Source of the DNA: Oopsacas minuta
Lineage: Eukaryota > Porifera > Hexactinellida > Lyssacinosida > Leucopsacidae
NCBI GenBank assembly: GCA_024704765.1
Contig: JAKMXF010000332.1
Coordinates: forward strand, 918,984 to 982,983
Length of the DNA stretch: 64,000 nucleotides
Direction: 5' to 3'
Notes under the pieces: generated by a model
Told to the model about the DNA's origin: nothing
Databases searched by the model: none
Seen by the model: only the letters and a program-made list of their open reading frames with translations
Made by a program: the position numbers and the translations under genes
In this document: piece after piece, positions 33,641 to 45,031 of the stretch
How the letters are laid out: each line of letters starts with the position of its first letter
Numbering within the stretch: position 1 is the stretch's first letter

Positions 33641-34501
33641 AAACTTTGAAACACTGATATTCATTATGGGCAACATGCAATAGTTAGTAATTTAGCTTTA
33701 TAGTTGTGTTAATATAATATTTGAAACAGGTAAATTGAATTTGATAAAGAAAACTATGTGTACTTAAGTACTTAACCTGACTTGTACTTAAGTACTTGCA
33801 AAAGTGCTTGAACCTAACCCTGCATCCGTACTTTCAACTGTATCTAAAAAACGAGCAAATTTTATATGACGATTTTCTAAAATTTTCTAAAAATCAAGTT
33901 TGGAGCCAAATATTCTCAGTACAAGCAAGCTTACTTGCGTTGCGCGGCATGCGGACACTTCTTATCAATGTGTAGCAATTATATTCTTAAAGATTTACTA
34001 TTGGTTATATACCCCCATGCATGTCAAACATTAATACGACTTGAAATGCCTGTTCCACTGTCACTATATACCACATTAACCTTATACTTATACTTTTTTA
34101 TAATGTTCAAATTTTCTACTTAATGATATTAAGTTTATCATGCCAATTAAACTACTTAGTATGGGGCTAACAATTCGTACATATAGGCATAAATTTCCAT
34201 GCATATACTTGTTTAACAAATTGGCATTTGAAGAATTTTGCGAAATAGGAAGTATTGAGTATATTTTGCATTTATTAACCTGTAATATATTATTTAGAAA
34301 CTGACTTAGAAAATATTATAATCCAAGCCATACCTAATGAACTATCTGAATAGATGCCAACGTGTCTTGATCTATCAGATTTAATAGATTACCAATTGGG
34401 ACACCTATCAGATTTAGGCTCTAATGCTGGTACTTACATTTTGGAGAATCGAATACATGTATTTGAAGAATAATTTAATAATGAATAATAGAGTAAATAT
34501 A
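33641..34501. other. no gene seen
   Basis: AT-rich. A run of 'gtacttaagtac' repeats lies near 33760-33800. Frame 33935-34123 has no similarity. Confidence 0.5.
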
Positions 34502-35805
34502 CAGGGTGACACATAAATACTGTTACAAATATAAAAGGGCTGAAAACAAAGACTATTGGAGCGATCGTTCTGATATTCTAAATTATGTTTAGCTATACTA
34601 TAGGGTTGAAAATTAAGAAAGTATTACTCAAATATATCGCCTTTTGCCTTAATGCAGCTCTTCAGACGGATGATGAAGGAGTCTACACTGGCACACACAT
34701 GCTCATCCGAAATCTTTGACCACTCTCTTAATAATGTACTCTTAAGAACCTCAGCTGAACGATGAGGTGTAGCGTTAACCCTCTCCTCCAATATGGACCA
34801 TATAGAGAAGTCGAAGGGGTTAAGGTCTGGCGAACATGGTGGTCACTCTTCGGAAGAAATGACCCCGGGAAATTGGTCTTGCACCACTTTTGAGTGGCTT
34901 TAGCCTTGTGAGCTGGGGCAGAATCTTGTTGGTATACCCATAGGTCGTTTCCAAAATGTGATTGTGCCCAAGGCTTCAAAACATTCTCAAGAATTGATTC
35001 TCGATAAACCGATTGGTTGATTTTCACACCTTGGGGGATAAATAGCAAAGGTGTCCGACCAGTTGCAGTAACCCCGGCCCATACCATCACTGAAGCTAGT
35101 TTCTGCGTTATAGAGATCCGGAAAGTAGATTCAGGCAAAGTACTCTTATCGGTGCTAAAATCCTATGATACCTTGGTTAGGACCTGCTGAACAGTAAATA
35201 TTTTCTCATCAGAGAAAAGGATCTGCTTGTGTGGACTATTGGTGAAACTTGAAAGCATGGCCTTGCATCTTTCCACTTCATACTTTTATTTTTGGCTGTG
35301 AGGAGTTGTCTTTTTTCATTTTGTACGCTTTCATGCTCAAATCATTACAAACAAGCCTCCGCATCGATTCCCTGTTTGTATTTGTTTCAATGGCCATTTT
35401 TCGGATACTTCGGACAGGATTTCGTTTAATCAGTTGTAGCACCCGCTTGGTCAAAGAAATTGTCCGTGCAGTACGTGAACGGCCAGGTCGTGGTCGGTCT
35501 AGCACGTTCCTGTATCAGCAAACCGTGACAAAGTTCGCGAAATAAACATCCTATTTTAACTGAGCAAAGAGGCAATTTCACTTCTGCATTTCCGGCCCTG
35601 AATAACTCAATAACAGCTGAACGACGAGTCTCCATTAGAAAAATGTTGAAATTATAAAACTTCTAAGTGAGATATAGCTGGTGTGATTTATTGAGATAAA
35701 TAGATATGTAGTACAATATATTGGATAAGTTTCAACGCTATTGAATTATATTCATCTACAATATGGTAGTTTTAAAAGTTATAACAGTATTTATGTGTCA
35801 CCCTG
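34502..35805 (-). mobile_element. Tc1/mariner transposon, DD37D (maT-like)
   Basis: Perfect terminal inverted repeats (cagggtgacacataaatact at each end) are flanked by TA duplications at 34500-34501 and 35806-35807. The length, 1304 bp, is normal for the superfamily. The interior is one minus-strand transposase pseudogene. Confidence 0.9.
34640..35635 (-). pseudogene. DD37D Tc1/mariner transposase, frameshifted
   Basis: Minus-strand frames read METRRSAVIELFRAG (35635, paired-type HTH start), then after a shift RPRPGRSRTARTISLTKR, NPVRSIRKMAIETN and NDLSMKAYKMKK. The catalytic core continues with KLASVMVWAGVTATGRTPLLF and YQQDSAPAHKAKATQ (second Asp). After another shift come SPDLNPFDFSIWSILEE, with Asp as third residue, and SLKSTLLREW-type ends. 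I count 37 residues between the second and third catalytic positions, hence DD37D. A stop lies between them. The copy is inactive. Confidence 0.8.
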
Positions 35806-35807
35806 TA

Positions 35808-36665
35808 CAGATATTGTTATAGATAGACTGTTATTAATGCTACTATTATAAGTTAACATTTATATTAAGTGAAGTGTCACAGGATGGTGTTTACACTCGT
35901 AATATCCTTGATAAGATTAGGCTTCTAACATCTGGCTACATTGGAAGGCCTCTCTTTCCTTGGCTTTTCTTCTTCCCGGTCTGTTCATCGATTTCTTTGG
36001 TTTTTCATTTCAGAACCTTGGGGGCCATTGGTATACAGCGACAAAATGCCGCTCCCAGTAGAGTAACAGACCTAATTGGGGCGAGGTTTGGGAGCCTGTG
36101 TTTACAGCATTTGAACCTATAATTACTCTGTTTTGTTAGAAACGGACAAACATGGCCAATAGCAAAAGGTGGGGTTCAGGGTCAGGGCCTTCTGAGTGTT
36201 TGGGCCCGTGTTCTGCTACCCTATGCTCAAATGGGATATTATTCATTAATAGGACGTAAGGTATTGCAGAGACACTAATATCAACTATAGATCGATAAGA
36301 TTTGCAGTTTTTGAGCTATGGCTACTATATGACAAAATGCATTTCCTTAGCACCCAGGTATGTGATTACATTCTGATCATGTTATCGGAATTCTTCGAAT
36401 CACTACATTAATTCATCATATTATATACCAATCAGACATTACAGATGTTGAAAACAATGTAAATACACTTTAGAAGCTTGCATTTGTTGTACTAAAATGC
36501 ACATTCAGCGACCACATGATGATTAATTACATATTTGACTACATATATATTTGTATATACTTTATACTACGTTTCGTTGATAATACATTCCTAAGGGCTA
36601 TCACACGTATTTTCAGTTTATCATCCTTTACATATTTCTACTCTTCAAAAACTGATTTCTTATTT
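35808..36665. other. no gene seen
   Basis: A plus-strand frame (35874-36122) lacks any recognised motif. GC content is slightly raised at 36000-36200. Nothing else was found. Confidence 0.45.
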
Positions 36666-36878
36666 TTAACCATGATTCGCCAGCATATTTTGCCGTATTA
36701 TAGTATAGCATGATAGATACTCGTGTATTGATACGGGCGCTCCCTCCGCCCCCAATGGTACCCCACTGCTGGGTGGAGGATCGGGATTACTTTTGCATTC
36801 AGCCTCAGCAGAGCCGTACTCAAGTAGATCTTCATCATTTATATCGACTTCAATGTGTTGTTTATCAGCCTCAGCCAT
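36666..36878 (-). CDS. possible first coding exon of an unidentified acidic protein
   Basis: The minus-strand ATG at 36878 sits in a good context (aacaaaATGGCT). It encodes MAEADKQHIEVDINDEDLLE, then a Ser/Ala/Glu stretch and a Pro/Gly-rich stretch (PDPPPSSGVPLGAEGAP). Acidic 'DINDEDLL' starts of this type occur in nuclear RNA-binding and helicase proteins, but I cannot assign a family. The exon is GC-richer than its surroundings. Candidate donors are 'AAA|GTAATC' (~36776) and 'CCC|GTATCA' (~36733). The last codons before the stop (36666) are probably intron. No downstream exon was identified. It may be a real 5' exon or chance. Confidence 0.4.
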   Translation of the reverse strand: MAEADKQHIEVDINDEDLLEYGSAEAECKSNPDPPPSSGVPLGAEGAPVSIHEYLSCYTIIRQNMLANHG

Positions 36879-36895
36879 TTTGTTCTAGTTTTTGA

Positions 36896-38472
36896 TATTT
36901 TTAACAATAACAATGGAATTTTTATACTTGTGGCCAATCCTCAATAGTTGCTTATTTATTCAAGTGGCATTTAATACTATTGTGATAAGATTTATTACGA
37001 ATTTGGTCTATTCAAATTAACCTGGGGCCTGGAGTAAACCTTAAAATACTTTAGGTCAATATTGGATTGTTATATTTTGACACATTATTCAACTGCTAAA
37101 GTCTTTGATAGTGATATATCTGTATAGCAATCAGGGTTCTGCTGAAAGTCTGTGAATGGATGAACAATTAGATTTCTTTGGAAGTCTGATGTCTGTTAAC
37201 AATTCATGTATTTTACATTGCAAAACTAAGACTTTAAGTTTTTATGAAGAATGCAACTTACTATTTTTAAGAGGATTTGTGTCTTGATTCCTTTATCAAT
37301 TAGTGTGTGGAGCTATTTACATCAGTTTTAGTATGTTGGAGTAATTGATATATAGAAATTATATGGTGATATATAAGTTTAGATTACCCTGTTGTGACTA
37401 TCTCACCTATCTGTATATTTGAGTTATCTAGCAATTCAATACTTTACTATTATATATCATGTTACCAAGGGTTGCTTTAGATTATTTGAAATCTAGAAAA
37501 AGGTATATGCAAATTTATTGGTAATTCTACTTGTTTTTTAATTATAAGTACAGAATCTACTCATTACTTACCTTATTCATATGATTTTTCTTTTTGGAAT
37601 TGCATTTCGTTTCCAATTCATCTCTTTCCATGGTCTTCTCCAAAATGTAAATAGGTATCTACAGATAAGAGTAGTGATATATTGATATTATAAATATTTT
37701 TATTGATTTTGGGGCGCAAATTCTAATCGAAGGATGGTACTTATCAAATTTGTTTATTTATTTTGATTTGTTGGGAATTTATGTATTTACATTGAGACTT
37801 ACATTAAACATCAATTTGATCCAGAGGACTTAGTTCAAGTTGGATAAGTCTCCATAAGGTGACAAAAATATCTGCACATTGGGAGCCATAACAGGAAGTA
37901 CTCCTTCTCTCAACCTGAGCCCAAAACAATCAGAATCTGATTCCAAAATGATACTTCAAATTGAAATTGATTGAAAAGAAACAGCCTGTACTGTTATTTG
38001 GCTGATGTAATATAACACACAGCTTCTGACCACCATATCCTGGGTTGCATTGTTTTGGTCAGTGATTTGTCGTGCAAGAACGCGATCCAATGGTGAGATC
38101 ATTATGAGTAGAATTAATGACTGATACATCTTTTTGAGCTAGCGCTCCTAAAATATCTTATCCTAAAGTAATTCACCATTCATCCTGCAATATAATGTAG
38201 TCCGAATTGTCATTAAATCCTGTTTAAACGTAATAACTGACAAATACTAAACGTACTGCATTACGTTTAGTGTATCTTCTTTAGTTTTCACAAATTTCAC
38301 CAATAAGTTTCAATTGGTTATACAATGTCTCTTTATCGAAAATGATATGAGATAAGGTTCGGATGAGCAATTAAGGTAAATAGCATTTGGGGTAGAGGAG
38401 GCAGTTGACTGCCCGCATTTTGAGCGTTGCTCATCTCCCTATTGTATATTGATTTAAGGAGTCATTTTCCGA
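36896..38472. other. no gene seen
   Basis: AT-rich. If the exon at 36666-36878 is real, its promoter would lie at the left end of this stretch. No other feature was identified. Confidence 0.45.
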
Positions 38473-38501
38473 AAACTGAGAGGGCTCTGCCCTCTCAGTT
38501 T
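38473..38501. other. perfect 13-bp stem hairpin with 3-nt loop
   Basis: aaactgagagggc, tct, gccctctcagttt. The stem is unusually GC-rich for this region. Confidence 0.75.
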
Positions 38502-38888
38502 GAAAAGAGTCTTTACTGTGGCAATAGCCCTGAATGCGGGCTAAATGGGACCAAAATGACCACTTAGGACTCATCAATATCAAAATTACAATATTTTAAT
38601 GAGCCTATCCAAAATTGGTACAATATAATATTTCATGTTTAAAATCGCACAAAAACAATTTCTAAGTTCACTGTTCAGGTTGAATAACATCTAATATCTC
38701 ATTATTTGCAATAAAAATATTTGGCTTCACAGACATCCTTGGACCAACTTTTCACTCCACTGAACAGGATTTATTACGTAGGTCATGACGTGTGTTACAA
38801 GTATAGCAGCGGTACTTAACTTTTTTGCTCAATTTTCCCCTTCGCCAATAGGCGGCAAAATACACGCATGCATGACATACTTTATTAC

Positions 38889-39096
38889 AAGGCCTGTTGT
38901 GTGACAGATTTAGTGCCATGACAGTCGTACTACTACCTCTATTACTGGTACCATGGATACTCTATACTCATGACAGAGTTACTACCTTACATGACAGAAT
39001 TATTATCCTTTGATCATGACATGAAATCTTATAACTCAACTCTTAGCTCTTATCACACTGATGATCATGTGTTTTAATGATTTTTTTGTTTCTGCT
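38889..39096 (+). repeat. left arm of a 0.66-kb inverted repeat
   Basis: It pairs with 39342-39548 at roughly 80 % identity (by eye). Landmarks are 'acctctattactggtaccat', 'gttactaccttacatg', 'ataactcaactcttag' and 'tttgtttctgctct'. The sub-repeat 'catgacagaNttactacc' occurs several times within the arm. Confidence 0.75.
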
Positions 39097-39341
39097 CTAG
39101 AGTTATATTACATAACTGGGCGTAAGCAAGATACTTTTACATTTTGTGTGAATTGTTTTATGTTACGTATTTTTATATAGAAATTGGACTGAGTTCCTTG
39201 TGTCCTGATGATCAATTAATTGTCTAACGTATCTGTTGTAATTCATCAAATTCATATTTATTTTAGAATATATATTGTTATCATATTTAGTAAAAGTAAC
39301 AATTTCGAAATAAATGAAGTGAGTAGACATATTGCTATTAA

Positions 39342-39548
39342 GAGCAGAAACAAAGAACCCATTGAAAATGCATTATTATCAGTGTGATGAGAACTAAGAG
39401 TTGAGTTATACGATTTCACGCCATCATCAAAGGGTAGTAATTCTGGCATGTAAGGTAGTAACTTTGTCATGGATTTAGAGTATCTATGGTACCAGTAATA
39501 GAGGTAGTAAAACTGGTATGGTAGTAAATCTCATATGCACCAGGCCTT
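39342..39548 (-). repeat. right arm of a 0.66-kb inverted repeat
   Basis: Partner of 38889-39096. On the minus strand it lies in a 70-codon frame (39470-39258) with repeated 'ELLPY/F' and a hydrophobic stretch (LFLLLIAICLLTSF). The same frame in the left arm keeps TELLPYMTELLSFD and KSYNSTLSSYHTD but ends early. Coding is not established. Confidence 0.65.
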
Positions 39549-39549
39549 A

Positions 39550-39689
39550 ATTCTGACGTCGGTCACGCATACGTTTTATTTGGGCACCTTTTGTCGTAAT
39601 GCGTCTAATATTTAATCCGATTTGTTAAAAATTTGACGCATTTCGGCTAAAGGCGCCAAAATAACGCATGCATGACCGACGTTAGAATA
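39550..39689. mobile_element. small palindromic MITE
   Basis: Both ends read ATTCTRACGTCGGTCA, followed by 'cgcat...cgttttattt' and its inverse. A partial copy of the same arm ('ggcggcaaaatacacgcatg') lies at 38848-38876, outside the left arm of the adjoining inverted repeat. Confidence 0.6.
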
Positions 39690-39975
39690 TATGCTGTGAA
39701 TATTGTCTAAATCTGAAACCCGCAAACCTTATCATTACAAATTTTGATATTTTCTCCGCGAACATTCCTAGATCCCATTGTATACAATTTGAAACTATAA
39801 GTCTAATAAATTTCTCAAAAGGACAGCTTTACATTGGAGCATTTAAGGGCTTAATTGCTACTTAAGCAAGCCAAATGGCGTCATTTCAGCATGGACATAG
39901 TTTATAGATATACTGTTTGAATTGTTAAAGTACCTATAATACATTTATTCGGATCAAGATGTATCAGAATTCCCT

Positions 39976-42214
39976 GGAAACCCGGCATTAGTTCTACTAT
40001 TCTAGTAGTCATTAGTTCTAATTTTCTTTTGTAGACGTTAATTCTACTTTTTTAATGTGTAGTCATTAGTTCTACTCGGAAAATTGGCAGTGCTTCTACT
40101 TTTAATTATAATTGTAGAGCTATTGCGTGAGATTCTAACTCACGTGAGGTTGTAACTCATTAGTATTATTGGACAGGGACAGCCTTTCACCGTGATATTT
40201 TAACTCATTTATATTAAACCACTGTGAATTTGCAGGATATTCGACCAGGATCATTTCAATTACTAATTTGTCCTACTTGTACTCATCAGATTTACCCGAA
40301 ATTAATATCATTCGGTAGAGGAGTGTTGGACGTTGTATAAAATATAATTTCTTAAACATTTTTTAACTTTTACCTATCTATTTTGTCATGACGAGTAGGG
40401 TCGCTTCTCTATTAAATCGACGACCTAAAAGTGAGAATACAAATCTGAAATCTTGTGTCTATATTTGTGACATGGACGTTTATGTAAATTAAATTTCATC
40501 CAAAAATTCCTATAACTCGAGGAGATACAAGTATTCAAAGTTGAAGTCAGAGTTATGGTGGAGGGGGTGAGTATCATTTTACAAAAAGTAGGGTCAGTTC
40601 AAATTGATAGTTGATATCCCAAATCGAAGTCAAACTATTATATTTTGATGACAATCGATAGCTGAAACATGGGTGTATACCATTATGTCGCTATATTCCT
40701 GAAATTCTGAAAGATACAGTCACAATGGGGTTCTAATAATGGCATAATTGTCGTTTTTATGTATTTTCAAAATTTCAATTTAGACTCAAATTTCAAGATA
40801 ATTCATTCCCCGAATCGCCTGAAACTTTACAGGCTCCTTCTTTTATATTATATCTTTCAATTTCCTTTAAAAGAAACAGGGGTCACTAGTACTTTTCTAA
40901 TGGATATTACAAAATTAATATTTTGTGAAAATATGTTTTTCCACTAGCCGCATCATTATTCGCATTGTCTAATACAATACTAGATTATCTCATAAGACTA
41001 ATGAGCATGACTGTTATTTACGCATGAAGCACATGTTATAACTCTTCTCTTGGTTCCCATTCTAATGTTGCTATAACAAACGAATAATCATTATTTGTCA
41101 ATATGTAGATTCATTGTGATGGATAAAAATAGAAAATGTAAGTATTTTGCGGTTTGATTATTCGTTTGTTGTAGTAACATTAGAATGGGAACCAAGAGAA
41201 GAGTTATAACATGTGTTACTTCTTGCGTAAATAGCAGTCATGCTCATTAGTCTTATGAGATAATCTAGTATTGCATTAGACAATATGAATAACTATATGG
41301 CTAGTGGAAAACATTATACAAATATTAGTTTTGTAATATTCAGTAAAAAAGTACTAGCGACCCCTGATTCTTTTAAGGGAATTGAATGATATAATATAAA
41401 AGAAGGACACTGTAAAGTTTCAGGCGATTATGAGAAAGAATTATTTTTGAAATTTGAGTATAAATTGAAATTTCGAAAATACATAAAAAACGACAATTAT
41501 GCCATTTTTAGAACCCCATTGTGACTGTATCTTTCAGAATTTCATGATTATAGCGACATAATGATATATATCGATGTCTCAGCTATCGATTGTCATCAAA
41601 ATATAATAGTTTGACTTCGATTTGGGATATCAACTATCAATTTGAACTGACCCTACTTTTTGTAAAATGATACTCACCCCCTCCACCATAACTCTGACTT
41701 CAACTTTGAATACTTGTATCTCCTCGAGTTATAGGAATTTTTGGATGAAATTTAATTTACATAAACGTCCATGTCACAAACATAGACACAAGATTTCAGA
41801 TTTGTATTCTCACTTTTAGGTCGTCGATTTAATAGAGAAGCGACCCTACTCGTCATGACAAAATAGATAGGTAAAAGTTAAAAAATGTTTAAGAAATTAT
41901 ATTTTATACAACGTCCAACACTCCTCTACCGAATGATATTAATTTCGGGTAAATCTGATGAGTACAAGTAGGACAAATTAGTAATTGAAATGATCCTGGT
42001 CGAATATCCTGCAAATTCACAGTGGTTTAATATAAATGAGTTAAAATATCACGGTGAAAGGCTGTCCCTGTCCAATAATACTAATGAGTTACAACCTCAC
42101 GTGAGTTAGAATCTCACGCAATAGCTCTACAATTATAATTAAAAGTAGAAGCACTGCCAATTTCCGAGTAGAATTAATTACTACTGTCAGAGTAGAATTA
42201 AATGCCTGCGTCCC
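39976..42214. mobile_element. 2.2-kb foldback transposon with 9-bp target duplication (Mutator-like)
   Basis: Two arms of about 1.06-1.12 kb (39976-~41091 and ~41155-42214) are near-identical inverse copies around a ~64-bp loop. Both sides carry gaattccct (39967-39975, 42215-42223). A 9-bp duplication is the hallmark of Mutator-like elements, and the ends start GG(A/G)A. The outer parts hold repeats of 'attagttctact'; the left arm has extra copies. No transposase is present, so it is non-autonomous. Confidence 0.85.
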
Positions 42215-42695
42215 GAATTCCCTATGTAAATATTGTGGTATTCAATCAATCTCTGGCCCAAAATTTTATTACCTACCATTGCTTTAGTGTATAGAATGCT
42301 ATGGTTGAATAAATTGGACACATTTGAAACAACAAAAATGCATTTTCGAATATTGAATTTCAACATTCCTAAGTATTTGCCATAACTCATTGACATTGAG
42401 TTATAGACCTATTATCACAAAAACTCAGATTTCTAATAATTAAGCATTCTGAAGGCAGTTATAATGAAATCTAACCACTTTAAGCATGTGAAAAATATCT
42501 CTACTTTCGCCTATTTTCCCCCTTGCTCCAAAAGTCATTAAAAGTAATTTGATAGACCAATTAAATAGAATTCGCTTCTCTCCTGTAGTGACCAAGTGTC
42601 TTGAATTTCTAGCTACTTTCTTATTGATAAATTCGAATTCTTTGATATATTTACATATTATCGTATAATTTTTATCCTTGGAACAAAGTAGAGTA

Positions 42696-42995
42696 ATGAA
42701 TCAAGACACGGAGAAGCTAAATATTGACAGTGTAATTAACCGCTTGTTAGAAGTCCGTGGAGCTAGACCAGGGAAGACAGTTCAGTTGTCTGAACTTGAG
42801 ATACGATCTTTGTGCATAAAGTCCCGCGAACTTTTTCTTTCTCAACCGATTCTACTTGAGCTTGAAGCTCCACTCAAGATCTGCGGGGACATTCACGGAC
42901 AGTACTATGACCTTTTGAGGTTATTTGAATATGGTGGTTTCCCTCCGGAAAGCAATTACCTATTCCTGGGAGACTACGTAGATAGAGGAAAACAG
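42696..42995 (+). CDS. PPP1C: protein phosphatase 1 catalytic subunit, first coding exon
   Basis: PP1c is the Ser/Thr phosphatase that acts with many regulatory subunits in nucleus and cytoplasm. The ATG at 42696 gives 100 residues nearly identical to animal PP1: [37 protein letters not shown], metal-binding GDIHG (residues ~64-68, Asp and His ligands), [20 protein letters not shown] and RGKQ. The exon ends after Gln100 at a consensus donor (aacag|gtatga, phase 0). It is the usual point before SLETICLLLAYK in animal genes. The next exons (third metal-ligand region RGNHE onward) were searched for by eye to the right edge and not found. They lie beyond the window or were missed. Paralog type (alpha/beta/gamma) cannot be told. 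Confidence 0.93.
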
Positions 42996-44447
42996 GTATG
43001 ATTAATTCAATGGTAGATAGGTCAGTGCAGCGTTTTAGCGAGGCTAATCTGGGTACTTATCTTGACTTGACTCTAGCAGCCTACTTTTACCTGATCATGA
43101 AGATTTTTACTATTGATCTCAGAACTTCAAAATTTTGACCAAGTGCATGCTAATTGAAGTTGATTTATCATGGCTTTACGTATATTGTAAATTTGGGATT
43201 TACGCTATTTTTTGAAATTTCATCACCAAAGGTATATGTGCTGAGTCGTTTCAGATGTCACAAGGTGGTTCTATCCAGTGTTCCCACAAATCGCGTCTTG
43301 TTAAGGTGCTTGGAATATCTAGCTGTGTTAAAATGAAGATGCAATGCATAGGACTTAATATCTGTATAAGCGACATGAGCCCATTCAATTTCAAAAATGA
43401 GGGCTTACGAAAATCCTGTGATAACCACTGGTTCTATCATGCTAGGAATACGAAGTCAAATCACATGCTTTGCCTATCTAGATGCTTTAAGTATGTACTA
43501 GATAGGTAAGGATTATTTTAGTATATTCATCAGATCCAGCTCTCAACCCTAATTATGTACGCCTTAATAAATTCCTGGGGAAATACTGATAATGCAATAT
43601 ATGATCTTTTTACTGTATCGGGTCATAGTCGTAAAACAGTTCAAATTAAAAATGTTTCACAATTGTTGAAAAATAGGATATATACTTATACTAGGCAAAA
43701 GGTTTATAGAATGTCCAAAGTGTCCCGTGAGCCTACTGTATAGGGAAGCTTGTCATGTCATGTAGGGATTTATAATTGGGAAATAATCACCGGCTGGGGT
43801 CTAGTGGCGCTTTAAGTACCCCTGTGGAGCGAAGCTCCTGGAAGACAATTCTATTTACATTTTCCAATCACATTAGCTGCCTTTCTGTCAGGTAACTTCG
43901 AATCTCGAATCAATTTCTCTTTTCTGAATAATACTCATAAAGCTTGTAAGTTTTCGATTGACCCACCATGATATTTTTTAGGGTGGGTTTTACCCGCTCT
44001 GATTTGTTCATTGCCACAATAGATATTGGTTGTCACTTGTCAAGTACCCAACTTGTATTTATCCCCAGACATGTGTTTTCTAAATTCAAGTGTTATAATT
44101 TTAATTTTAATTATCTATTGAGGTCATGTGGCAAGTGTTAATGAATATAACTAGAGCACTTACATTGTTTGTTTGAGCATTTATTTTTATACTTGTAGAT
44201 ATTATTCTTCGTTGTAATAAGGTTTGTCTCAGGTTCGAAATTCTATTGGAAATTTAATTGAGCAGAGGTAGTTAACTTTCACAATTCCAGGAAACTTCTT
44301 GCATATTCAGACTTGTTAGTATCATTTTATATTATAGATTAGATTTGTTAGTAAACACAATTAATTGAATCCAAAAGTCGCTAAATATATATTTGGGGTT
44401 TACGCGGGCCGGGTTAGCCTATAAGCCAAATACCCCATGGCTTAGGA
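42996..44447 (+). other. intron of the PP1 gene
   Basis: It follows the donor at 42996. Plus-strand frames at 43154-43743 have no PP1 or other similarity. All downstream elements to 64000 may lie inside this intron if the gene is intact. Confidence 0.5.
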
Positions 44448-45031
44448 CAGGGGTACTCAAACTTTTAAATCTACGGGTCACTTTAAAAACTTTGCTCGCT
44501 TTACGGGCCACAAATCATAGATTGCCTTTGGCTTTAGTTTAATCAATTTTCAAGCTATACTATTTACCTCATATTGCATTCACAATGGATTCTATTTCTA
44601 AATTCAGGTTATTGACTTAAATTATAATCTTGTAAATTGATTCGAATCATTTGATGTCTCTTTTGAACTTAGCTTGTTTCTAGCAAGTGGACAATAGTAC
44701 TAAACCTAGATTAGGGATATACTATGTACTGTTCATACTAGAAAAACATTGCAGAAATATCTCGCCATTTTAATTTATGTTCTGTTTCCTATGTTGTACT
44801 TGTGAAGCTCTAATAATTGATAGAATTTGCAAATGCAAACTATAGTTACCAATACTTTGTTCATACTAGGAACATTGATGCATTTGTAGATTATCTCTAA
44901 TTATTTCTATATGGTGTTTAGAAAAACACTTATTATCTGACGATGGGAGCACGTCAATCACTGTGTATATATATATATATGGACAATGAAAGCAAGTGAA
45001 TTATCTGCGAGCCACGGTTTGAGCGCCCTTG
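44448..45031. mobile_element. hAT MITE
   Basis: The ends are CAGGGGTACTCAAAC and, inverted, CAAGGGCGCTCAAAC. The flanking 8-mers gcttagga (44440-44447) and gcttaggg (45032-45039) match at seven of eight positions. The inner (TA)n tract near 44963 is a microsatellite. It has no coding capacity. Confidence 0.8.

Noticed and set aside
39976-42214. Assembly artefact explanation for the long inverted repeat
   Set aside because: The arms differ at scattered positions and in the number of end repeats, and the 9-bp duplication brackets the whole unit, which favours a real element.
42678-42695. Non-ATG (TTG) start for PP1
   Set aside because: The ATG at 42696 starts a sequence aligned with animal PP1 N-termini; the upstream codons have no counterpart.
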